Assembly: GCA_900768635.1 (NCBI GenBank)
Contig: CAAGDP010000103.1
Location: 1 to 19,439 of the forward strand
Reading direction: 5' to 3'
DNA: 19,439 bases
From: Enterobacterales bacterium
GTDB taxonomy: Bacteria; Pseudomonadota; Gammaproteobacteria; Enterobacterales; Succinivibrionaceae
Each line of letters begins with the position of its first letter. Positions within the stretch are counted from its first letter, which is position 1. Of the stretch, positions 6,816-14,381 are shown piece after piece. The notes beneath the pieces were generated by a model. The model did no database searches, was not told the DNA's origin, and saw only the letters and a list, made by a program, of their open reading frames with translations. Made by a program: the position numbers and the translations under genes.

Positions 6816-8699
6816 ATGCATTTATTTCTCAGGCTAATTTCTTTTTGTCTCGCCTCCTTTTTATTTACCACAGGCGCATATGCAGCTGATATTCAATCTA
6901 TAACTGATGATCCCTCTTTTGATTTATATATTGTTACTGGCGAGATCAAGTATGGGGATGATGAGATTTTTAAAAGAACAGTGGAGAATTCTCATGTTGG
7001 AAATAAGGTTGGAATTGTTCTGCTCAATTCATACGGAGGTAATGTTAAGGCTTCTCTAGAAATAGCAGCTCATATTGAAAGCTATAACTTCAACACTGCA
7101 GTTCTGGATAACAACAGCTGTTACAGTGCCTGTTTTCTCTTATTTATGGCAGGAAATTTTCGTCTGGCAACCGCCAATAGTAATATGGGGGTGCATCGAA
7201 TAAGCGATGAACAAGGCGAAAATGCCAGCACTAAGGAACTTTCAATAGACTTGAGCGAATTATATCGAAGATTAAATGTACCTCCTTCAATTCGATTAGC
7301 TATGCTTGAAACACCTGCTTCTGAAATGCACATTCTTACTGCTGAGGAGAAACGCCTGATTTCCACAGGTGACAGTAATACTTCTTCAGGTTATGGGGTT
7401 AATAGAGCAAACACCAGACCATCTGTTTCCAGTAAGTGCGTTACCTTAAATGATTGTTTAAAGGAAATCGCTGAAAATATTAATTCAACTGATTATCAGT
7501 TGAAATATGAATCCTTTAAAGACGGGATCATTCCTCAGCTTATTAGCCTGACTAAGGGAATGTACACTGACTATCAACAAAAGGTACTAGGGGACGCTAT
7601 TAGGGCTTTTGTTCGACAATGCGAACATACAGATGCTATTCTCTCCTCTGCAGGCATCTCTGACAATTATTCGGTTTATCGTGTCAAAAGCACTTTGCTT
7701 CAAAATCTGGTTCTTGATCTTTTATTAATTGATCCTGATTTTATCAGGCACCGACAAAAACATTATTCCCAAAACCCACCTGTATTTTCTCGTTTTAAAG
7801 ATATCCATTATCTGGCCTTTGCTGACCGCTACAATGAGCTCAGGGAACTCTGTAAAGCCGGATTTTGCAATGAGGAAATGGTAAAGGAACAGGAACGGGC
7901 CTGGATAGAACGTTCTGATAACCTGGTAAAGATCTACGAAGGAACCGGGTATGAAACTCTTATAAAAGAATTAATGATTGATCAACAGATAGACTTTATC
8001 AATATTCTTAAATATGTTATCAGCAGTCGCATCAAGGAGCGAACCTACATTACAAGACTTGATTTTACATCAAACCTCAAGCTGAAAAATTCCATTAATA
8101 AGCTGTATTCAGAATTGTCTAAACTAAGTGTTAATGATGTTGTGCAATACAATGCAATCCTTGGTGCTTATGTGATCCCGTATCTGGAGTTTGAACTTAA
8201 ACGTGCTGGTTATGACTATAGTGAATACAACGATCTTTCCCTAACAGGAGGCGCTTATGATTTGGTATATCGTGAATTCCTGGTGTCTTCTAATCGGATG
8301 TTTTACGGTAAAAATTATAATCGCATACCAACAGAATATGTAAAACTCGAAGGCAAGATATTGAGAATATCAAATATGCTTATGTTGCTGCTTCGGAACG
8401 GTGATGAAAAAAATGCAAATTTTTACAACTGCAATCAAACCTACTGTACCAAGCAGGATGCTGTTTTTTTGTATGATTCCTTCAATCAGGGAGTATCATC
8501 TCTTGAAAAGCTTTGTAAGAAAAAGAAATGCAATTCCAAGCAACTGGAAAGAATGAAAGGCGTATATATTCAGTATGATAAGCTAATCGGTAAACTGGCA
8601 ATAAAGCATCGTGTGCCACATATTGACCATGTAATGACCCAAGTAAGAGCCATGGTTACCGGAAGAGTTCTACGGGATTATGATATCTACAGCAAATAA
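6816..8699 (+). CDS. Secreted ClpP-like serine protease, novel C-terminus
   Basis: A 627-residue protein in two parts. It begins with a signal peptide (residues 1-23, ending TGAYA before ADIQ). Residues about 25-185 are a ClpP/crotonase-fold domain of the COG3904-like periplasmic type: LLNSYGGNVKASLEIA (about 69-84) supplies the oxyanion strand, CYSACFLLFMAG (102-113) the nucleophile Ser104, and MGVHR (124-128) the His127. Residues about 200-627 match nothing I know. They are mostly helical and contain three C-x4-C pairs: LCKAGFC, NCNQTYC and LCKKKKC. These could form disulphides in the periplasm. The start is ATG 6816, with TAAGGG (6802-6807) 8 nt upstream; TTG 6813 in the same frame is too close. 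Substrate is unknown. Transcribed alone, between a dead transposase and fumC. Confidence 0.85.
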   Translation: MHLFLRLISFCLASFLFTTGAYAADIQSITDDPSFDLYIVTGEIKYGDDEIFKRTVENSHVGNKVGIVLLNSYGGNVKASLEIAAHIESYNFNTAVLDNNSCYSACFLLFMAGNFRLATANSNMGVHRISDEQGENASTKELSIDLSELYRRLNVPPSIRLAMLETPASEMHILTAEEKRLISTGDSNTSSGYGVNRANTRPSVSSKCVTLNDCLKEIAENINSTDYQLKYESFKDGIIPQLISLTKGMYTDYQQKVLGDAIRAFVRQCEHTDAILSSAGISDNYSVYRVKSTLLQNLVLDLLLIDPDFIRHRQKHYSQNPPVFSRFKDIHYLAFADRYNELRELCKAGFCNEEMVKEQERAWIERSDNLVKIYEGTGYETLIKELMIDQQIDFINILKYVISSRIKERTYITRLDFTSNLKLKNSINKLYSELSKLSVNDVVQYNAILGAYVIPYLEFELKRAGYDYSEYNDLSLTGGAYDLVYREFLVSSNRMFYGKNYNRIPTEYVKLEGKILRISNMLMLLLRNGDEKNANFYNCNQTYCTKQDAVFLYDSFNQGVSSLEKLCKKKKCNSKQLERMKGVYIQYDKLIGKLAIKHRVPHIDHVMTQVRAMVTGRVLRDYDIYSK

Positions 8700-9093
8700 A
8701 AATCATTCAGAATTTTACACAACTCCGGATCATCAGGATTGACTGTCTTCAAGCATCATTCTCCACTCTTGTTTTTTTAACTTTCTGCAGTCCCACAGCT
8801 CACTATGCTTCTGCACCGGGAATGATTATTTGTTATTCTGCTGTATTGTCAGATCTGAACATCTCTCATTTATCAGGTAACTCCACTTTCTGATATCCGC
8901 TGTCAATTTTAAAGATAAGCAAATTATCACCTGGGTGAATTTCCATTCCTTATGCATTCTCTGAACAACACAGACACAAATCTAAAAGGAAAATCACTTC
9001 CGGTTTGTAATATTTGGTTAATATCTACCGGCTGTTTGTTATAATAAGGCAGTTATTCATTTTTTATTCTAGTAATTTTAGGAGACATTCTAC
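8700..9093. other. Intergenic region between protease gene and fumC
   Basis: It contains the fumC promoter at its right end. A 43-codon minus-strand frame (8826-8957, starting MHKEWKFTQV) has no convincing ribosome binding site and no recognised similarity, so it is not called a gene. No terminator was seen for the upstream protease gene. Confidence 0.55.
9018..9045 (+). promoter_or_regulatory. fumC promoter with extended -10
   Basis: Perfect TATAAT at 9040-9045 preceded by TGT at 9037-9039, which makes an extended -10. TTAATA at 9018-9023 is a weak -35 with a 16-nt spacer. Transcription would start near 9052, giving a leader of about 40 nt before the ATG. AGGAG at 9080-9084 is the ribosome binding site, 9 nt before the start. 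Confidence 0.65.
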
Positions 9094-10482
9094 ATGGAAT
9101 ACAGAATTGAACATGACTCTATGGGCGAAATGAAAGTTCCTGCTGATCGCTACTGGGGTGCTCAGACTCAAAGAAGCTATCAGAACTTCAAAATCGGCAT
9201 TGAAAAAATTCCAAATGATGTCATCAGAGCTTTTGCAGTGCTGAAAAAATCTGCTGCTATTGCCAATAACAAGTTAAATCCAACCAAAATGACCGATCAG
9301 CGTAAGGATCTTATCTGTCAGGCTGCGGATGAAATTCTGGCCGGCAAGCTGGAAGGCAACTTCCCTCTGGCAGTATGGCAGACCGGATCCGGCACACAGT
9401 CTAATATGAATGTTAACGAAGTTATTGCCAACCGCGGTAATGAAATTGCAGGTGAAAAGGTTCTTCATCCTAATGATCACTGCAACATGTCTCAAAGCTC
9501 CAATGACACCTTCCCTACTGCTATGCATATTGCAGCAGCTGTTTCCATTGAAGATAAACTGTTGCCTAATATTGATCTCCTGATTGGCACCTTTGATCGT
9601 CTGATGAAAGAAAATTTCGGTATTGTTAAAACCGGCCGTACCCACCTGCAGGATGCAGTACCTATTGCTTTCTCACAGGAAATCAGCGGCTGGAAGGCAA
9701 TGCTGGAAACATCCAAAGAACAGATTAAGCAGACTCTCAGCGGTCTTCATCAGCTGGCTCTGGGCGGAACTGCTGTGGGCACCGGCCTGAATACACCTGA
9801 TGGTTTTGCTGAAGAAGTTGCAGCTGCTGTTGCCAAGGAAACCGGCAAGCCGTTTGTTACCGCTCCGAATAAGTTCCATTCCCTTACCGCCAAAGATGAA
9901 ATCGTTTTTGCTCACGGAGCTCTTAAGGGTCTGGCAGCCAATCTCATGAAGATTGCCAACGACGTAAGATGGCTTTCCAGCGGTCCACGCTGCGGTTTAG
10001 GTGAAATCTATATTCCTGAGAATGAACCAGGTAGCTCTATTATGCCGGGTAAGGTAAATCCTACCCAGTGTGAATCTGCTACTATGGTTGCTGTTCAGGT
10101 TATGGGTAATGACGCCACTGTAGGTTTTGCAGCCTCTCAGGGTAACTTTGAGCTTAATGTGTTTATGCCTGTTATTATTTACAACTTCCTTCAGTCAGTT
10201 AATCTTCTGGCTGATTCTCTCAAGTCCTTTAATGATAACTGTGCTGTGGGCATCAAGCCAAACAAGGAAAAGATGCATGACAACCTGTATCGTTCTCTGA
10301 TGCTGGTTACAAGTCTTAACCCGTACATCGGCTACGAAAATGCAGCCAAGACTGCCAAGAAGGCCTACAAGGATAATATTTCACTGAAAGAAGCCTGTGT
10401 TGAACTAGGCTTCCTCTCAGCCGAAAAGTTTGACGAAGTATTCAAGCCGGAAGCTATGGCCAAACTTAAGGATCAGGATTAA
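9094..10482 (+). CDS. fumC: Class II fumarate hydratase FumC
   Basis: A homotetrameric, iron-free cytoplasmic enzyme interconverting fumarate and L-malate. The 462 residues compare with about 467 in E. coli FumC. Visible motifs are WQTGSGTQSNMNVNEV from residue 95, SQSSNDTFPTAMH (133-145), GRTHLQDA (181-188) with catalytic-site His184, and the fumarase/aspartase signature GSSIMPGKVNP (313-323) with the catalytic Ser of the SS pair and Lys320. Aspartase-like and argininosuccinate-lyase-like alternatives are excluded by near-identity to FumC across these blocks. It has its own promoter and terminator, so it is monocistronic. In an anaerobe it could run malate to fumarate in the reductive branch leading to succinate; that physiology is inferred. 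Confidence 0.97.
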   Translation: MEYRIEHDSMGEMKVPADRYWGAQTQRSYQNFKIGIEKIPNDVIRAFAVLKKSAAIANNKLNPTKMTDQRKDLICQAADEILAGKLEGNFPLAVWQTGSGTQSNMNVNEVIANRGNEIAGEKVLHPNDHCNMSQSSNDTFPTAMHIAAAVSIEDKLLPNIDLLIGTFDRLMKENFGIVKTGRTHLQDAVPIAFSQEISGWKAMLETSKEQIKQTLSGLHQLALGGTAVGTGLNTPDGFAEEVAAAVAKETGKPFVTAPNKFHSLTAKDEIVFAHGALKGLAANLMKIANDVRWLSSGPRCGLGEIYIPENEPGSSIMPGKVNPTQCESATMVAVQVMGNDATVGFAASQGNFELNVFMPVIIYNFLQSVNLLADSLKSFNDNCAVGIKPNKEKMHDNLYRSLMLVTSLNPYIGYENAAKTAKKAYKDNISLKEACVELGFLSAEKFDEVFKPEAMAKLKDQD

Positions 10483-10516
10483 TATCCGCTCCCGTTTTTA
10501 TCTTTAATTAATTACG

Positions 10517-10546
10517 CCCCTGCCCATAAGCAGGGGTTATTTTTTT
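10517..10546 (+). terminator. Rho-independent terminator of fumC
   Basis: CCCCTGC (10517-10523), six-base loop, GCAGGGG (10530-10536), then TTATTTTTTT. A seven-pair GC-rich stem followed by a U tract, 34 nt after the fumC stop. Confidence 0.92.
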
Positions 10547-10666
10547 CTGGTTACAGAAATACGGGAGCTAAATGTTTCTTAAAAAGGTTTACTGAACACT
10601 GCCACTGGACTGAGAACATGGATGGCTGCTAATGCTGTTAGGATGATATGCTTAAGGTTGAACTGC

Positions 10667-10696
10667 AAAAAAAACTGCCCGGGTAAGGACAGTTTT
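10667..10696 (-). terminator. Rho-independent terminator of the DUF3466 gene
   Basis: On the minus strand: AAAACTGTCC (10696-10687), loop TTACCC, GGGCAGTTTT (10680-10671), then continuing Ts to 10667. One A-C mismatch interrupts the stem. It lies about 20 nt after the stop of the minus-strand gene and faces the fumC terminator, so transcription from the two sides is separated. Confidence 0.8.
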
Positions 10697-10717
10697 ATGA
10701 AAAGCTTTGTGCCGGTA

Positions 10718-12370
10718 TTATTTCATTCTCATGCGTAGGAATGAAAGAACTGCCAGTGATAAAATCATCAGTAGCGGATTAGATCCTGAGCCACCGCCAT
10801 GGTCTTCACCATAGGTAACCTGGGCACGATCATAAGCCACCACATATTCATCAGGTATGGTAAACTTTCCGTCGGTTGCAAATTTATCCGAGGACAGCAT
10901 AACAGCAACATTAGTGGCATTAACATAACTGCCCCAGTCCTCCCGGCTTTCATAACGATAGGCATTGGCAATAATTACATTATTATCGTTAATATCTGAT
11001 ACGTTATAAATGTAATAATACTTGCCGTTTATCTCGCAGGTGGATGAGGAGCAGATAAGTTCATTCAAATTGTAAAGAGTACCGGTATTATGGTTATAAA
11101 TATAACCGTTTTGCTGACGGGGATTTCCTGATACTTCAGTTTCCTGAAATTCCTTGTCCTCTGCCACACCTACAATCAGATTATTATTGTTAATGGCAAC
11201 CGCCCGGTTGGATGCTCCGTAGAAAGGTTTGTTAATTATTGGATAAGTCACCACATCATTTTTATAATCATAGACAAACATTTCAATAGGATAGGCTCGG
11301 TTCTTCTGAACTAAATAGCGGGCATTACCAATAGCAATTCCCTTCTCATTAGCATCTGTGAACCAGGTTGAACCAAAATAATCATCACCATGATTTGGCC
11401 GATCCAATCCATTAGGCAATCTAGCCTGAGACACATTGGAGAAAGTCTTGGTTGATGGATCATAATTAAAGGTCCAGAATGTGGCTACATTAGTTGAATC
11501 CAGCACAATTTCATCATAAGCAGAGTAACCGACAGCATAATAAGTATTATTAAAATACACTATTTTGCGAATATCAGCTGTACTGATCCCGTCATCATCG
11601 GCAGCACCGTAATGAGGTAAATATAAAGTATTCTGCAGACTGGTATCATTACCTACAATCCAAACGGTAGCTTTATTATGATATCCAGGGCAGTTATTCA
11701 TATCTGCAGAAAAATCATCAGTATCATAATCCACATAGCAATAGTAGTAGCGTTCATTTTCGGTGATTTGAGTTTCAGAAGATGCGCCACCTACCATATG
11801 GGAGCCGTCAGACAGCTTCAAAGAAGATGATGCCTGACCAAATCCCCGATCTGAAAGCTGGAGTAAGGTACCGTTATTCCAAATCACCGGATAACGTACA
11901 CCGGAATCAAAAGACCGGTTGGTGTTTTCCTTCCATCCGGCAATAAAAGATCCGTCAGTTCCCAAATCCCGGCGGATACCGGTAAACTGATCCTGAACTG
12001 AGGAAGAATTTAATCCTGAAGACACATAGGACAAATTATAATGAAGAGCATGGAAGAAACTTCCTCCTTTGCCGTCATTTTCATTGCCATCATCCATGAA
12101 TGTCTGGCAAATTTCCCCGTCAAAATTGCAACCGGAAACATAAGAGTACCGGTCGCTTAAATCAATTTCGGTGGGAGTGGAATCAAAATATGACCACCAG
12201 TCATACTTCTGATATAAGGAGGCATAGGTATTGGTAGTGTCCGCAAGCTTATATCCGTATTCAGCGGGATCTGAAGACAGTTCCTGAATGGTGAAAAAAG
12301 GTTGATCAGCAGCATTAGCACATACTGACGCCAGCACTGATGATAATAATATTGATAATTTTCTGCTCAC
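10718..12370 (-). CDS. DUF3466 family exported protein, GlyGly-CTERM-like tail
   Basis: A 550-residue exported protein of unknown function. Residues 1-20 are a signal peptide ending VCANA before ADQPFF. The body is rich in Asn, Tyr, Asp and Ser, with short repeated units around G-x-x-x-G-W/Y (such as FIAGWKEN, MVGGASSE, YAVGYSAYD, IAIGNARY, LIVGVAED) spaced along the chain. This suggests a beta-propeller-like or other repeated beta fold. The C-terminus is GGGSGSNP, then a hydrophobic stretch LLMILSLAVLSFL, then RMRMK. That is the architecture of GlyGly-CTERM/rhombosortase sorting signals reported for DUF3466 and other Vibrio/Shewanella proteins. The family name rests on this and on its place beside uup-rlmKL. 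GTG start, with AAGGAG 5 nt upstream (12381-12376). Own promoter and terminator. Confidence 0.75.
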   Translation of the reverse strand: MSRKLSILLSSVLASVCANAADQPFFTIQELSSDPAEYGYKLADTTNTYASLYQKYDWWSYFDSTPTEIDLSDRYSYVSGCNFDGEICQTFMDDGNENDGKGGSFFHALHYNLSYVSSGLNSSSVQDQFTGIRRDLGTDGSFIAGWKENTNRSFDSGVRYPVIWNNGTLLQLSDRGFGQASSSLKLSDGSHMVGGASSETQITENERYYYCYVDYDTDDFSADMNNCPGYHNKATVWIVGNDTSLQNTLYLPHYGAADDDGISTADIRKIVYFNNTYYAVGYSAYDEIVLDSTNVATFWTFNYDPSTKTFSNVSQARLPNGLDRPNHGDDYFGSTWFTDANEKGIAIGNARYLVQKNRAYPIEMFVYDYKNDVVTYPIINKPFYGASNRAVAINNNNLIVGVAEDKEFQETEVSGNPRQQNGYIYNHNTGTLYNLNELICSSSTCEINGKYYYIYNVSDINDNNVIIANAYRYESREDWGSYVNATNVAVMLSSDKFATDGKFTIPDEYVVAYDRAQVTYGEDHGGGSGSNPLLMILSLAVLSFLRMRMK

Positions 12371-12388
12371 AAAAGCTCCTTGTTATAT

Positions 12389-12405
12389 CAGGATAAATGA
12401 TCCTG
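12389..12405. repeat. Short inverted repeat in the DUF3466 leader
   Basis: CAGGAT (12389-12394) and ATCCTG (12400-12405) around a 5-nt loop, between the predicted transcription start and the ribosome binding site of the minus-strand gene. It could form a small leader hairpin or bind a dimeric regulator; the significance is unclear. Confidence 0.35.
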
Positions 12406-12419
12406 CAGTTATTTGTTCG

Positions 12420-12448
12420 ATTATAGAAAAGCAGGCAATCTAAATCAA
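12420..12448 (-). promoter_or_regulatory. Promoter of the DUF3466 gene
   Basis: On the minus strand, TTGATT (12448-12443), a 17-nt spacer and a perfect TATAAT (12425-12420). The start would be near 12413, giving a leader of about 43 nt. This is one of the best sigma70 matches in the window and suggests the gene is expressed independently of uup. Confidence 0.7.
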
Positions 12449-12488
12449 TACAACCGAACCAGTTAATCGTGATTAGGGAAAATCACAT

Positions 12489-14381
12489 CTAGACCTGTTT
12501 TTCTGCAAAACTTTCCTTTAAAGCCTCTAATTCTTCCCACCGTTCATAGGCAGCTGCCAGCTTCTCCTCCGCATTACTAAGACGCTGGTTAGTCTTTTTA
12601 ATTTCCTCCGGCGGATTGCTATAAAAGGAAGGCTCGCATATAAGATTCCGCAGAGTCTCCAGCTCCTCCTCCAGTTTTTCAATAGTAAAAGGTAACTCTG
12701 ACAGCTCCTTTTCCTCCTTATAGGAAAGGCGCTTTTTTACCTTAACCATGCTTTTAACGGGAGATTCCTGTTTAACAGCATCAGGGCTAGAAGACGGAGC
12801 GCTTTTCTCCAGTTCTTTCTCCAGCTCCTCATAACCGCCAACAACTTTCAGAATATTACCCTGTTCCCTGAAATACCACAGTTCCGTTGCCGTATTACTG
12901 ATAAACCAGCGATCATGACTTACCAGAATCAAAGTACCGGTAAATTTGGTAAGAACCTCCTCCAGCAACTCCAGAGTTTCCATATCCAGATCATTTGTAG
13001 GTTCATCCAGAATAAGGACATTAAAAGGCTTTAAAAACAGTCTGGCCAGAAGAAGACGGTTTTTTTCACCGCCAGAAAGTGCTTTAACCGGAACCGCAGT
13101 ACGATGATGCTCAAACAGAAAATCCTGAAGATAACTGATCACACTTTTACGTTTACCATTAATCTCCACCTCGGTACGACCATAATTAAGGTTATCCATA
13201 ACTGAGGCTTCTTCATCCAGGGTCTCCCGATACTGATCAAAATAGGCGATGCTGAGACCAGCTCCCTGGTTGATTACCCCTTCATCAGGTTTAAGATCCC
13301 CCAGAAGCAAATGAACCAAAGTAGTTTTTCCGCAACCGTTGGCCCCCACCAGAGCAATTCGATCCTGACGCTCAATCAAAATATCCAGATCCTTAATCAA
13401 AGGACGATTGTCCCGGGAAAAGGAAATATGTTCTCCGGTGAATACCAGATTGCCGGAGCGACGGGCTTCATTAAGAGAAAGAGCCACATTCTTCTGACGG
13501 TTGCGACGGTTACGCCGCTCTTCCCGCATTTTCTTAAGATCCCGCACCCGTCCTTCATTACGGGTACGACGAGCTTTTATACCCTGGCGGATCCACACCT
13601 CTTCCGCAGAGAGTTTTCGATCAAAATCCGCATTGGCCTTATCTTCAATTTCCTGTTGATAATCCCGGTTTTTAAGATACTTCTGATAATTACCCGGATA
13701 GGAATAAATTTTGCCCCGATCCAGCTCCACTATGCGGGTGGCAACTTCATCAATAAACCGGCGGTCGTGACTGATAAAAACAACTGCTCCCTGAAAAGTT
13801 CCCAAGAAATTTTCCAGGGATGTTATGGAGGCAATATCCAAATGGTTAGTAGGCTCATCCAGCAGAAGCACATCAGGATCAGCGGCAATAGCCCGAACCA
13901 GAGCAATGCGGCGCAACATTCCACCGGAAAGCCCCTGCATGGATCCCTCAGCAGGCAAACCCATCTGATTTAATAACTGCTGGCAGCGGAGTTTATAATC
14001 AAAAGCTCCCACCTGATCGATTAATTCCTGAAGATGAGCCAGTTCAGATGTTCCCTCCGGATGATTAAGCGCATCTTCGTAACGCTGCAGGATACAGAAG
14101 ACACCCTCATTCCCCTTTAATACATATTCAAGAGGGGAATCCTGAATGTTTCGTGGAGGATCCTGCTCCAGCATGGTAATCTTCAAGTCCTGGGCAAAAA
14201 CCGCAGAGCCGGAATCCGGATTAATTTTCCGGGCCAGAACCCGGAGAAGAGTTGATTTTCCGGCACCATTTCTACCTACAATACACAATCTCTCCCTGGG
14301 CTCCAGAAACATACTGGCTTTATCCAGAAGAGGAAAATCGGAATAGGACAGATAAACTTCATCCAACGCAATAACGGCCAT
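12489..14381 (-). CDS. uup: ABC-F ATPase Uup
   Basis: A soluble ABC-F protein with two ATPase domains and no membrane segments. The 630 residues compare with about 635 in E. coli Uup. First domain: Walker A GRNGAGKST at residues 36-44, signature LSGGMLRRIALVRA, Walker B LLLDEPTNHLD. Second domain: GANGCGKTT, LSGGEKNRLLLARL, LILDEPTNDLD. Between them is the charged arginine-rich linker. The C-terminal region contains KKRLSYKEEKEL followed by a coiled coil, the Uup-type C-terminal domain. ABC-F proteins act on ribosomes, and E. coli Uup mutants show raised precise transposon excision; the exact role is unsettled. The ATG overlaps the rlmKL stop by one base (TGATG), with GAGGAG (14398-14393) upstream, so the two are translationally coupled. 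Confidence 0.96.
   Translation of the reverse strand: MAVIALDEVYLSYSDFPLLDKASMFLEPRERLCIVGRNGAGKSTLLRVLARKINPDSGSAVFAQDLKITMLEQDPPRNIQDSPLEYVLKGNEGVFCILQRYEDALNHPEGTSELAHLQELIDQVGAFDYKLRCQQLLNQMGLPAEGSMQGLSGGMLRRIALVRAIAADPDVLLLDEPTNHLDIASITSLENFLGTFQGAVVFISHDRRFIDEVATRIVELDRGKIYSYPGNYQKYLKNRDYQQEIEDKANADFDRKLSAEEVWIRQGIKARRTRNEGRVRDLKKMREERRNRRNRQKNVALSLNEARRSGNLVFTGEHISFSRDNRPLIKDLDILIERQDRIALVGANGCGKTTLVHLLLGDLKPDEGVINQGAGLSIAYFDQYRETLDEEASVMDNLNYGRTEVEINGKRKSVISYLQDFLFEHHRTAVPVKALSGGEKNRLLLARLFLKPFNVLILDEPTNDLDMETLELLEEVLTKFTGTLILVSHDRWFISNTATELWYFREQGNILKVVGGYEELEKELEKSAPSSSPDAVKQESPVKSMVKVKKRLSYKEEKELSELPFTIEKLEEELETLRNLICEPSFYSNPPEEIKKTNQRLSNAEEKLAAAYERWEELEALKESFAEKQV

Noticed and set aside
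8826..8957. Minus-strand 43-codon frame starting MHKEWKF
   Set aside because: Only a weak AGAGA before the ATG, no recognised family, and an equally open alternative frame over the same bases.
12469..12486. GTGATT / AATCAC hairpin just after uup as a terminator
   Set aside because: Six-base stem with an AGGGAA loop and no U tract on the minus strand; too weak to call.
13311..13973. 220-codon plus-strand frame opposite uup
   Set aside because: It is the shadow of the uup coding strand; uup has all ABC-F motifs and coupling with rlmKL.
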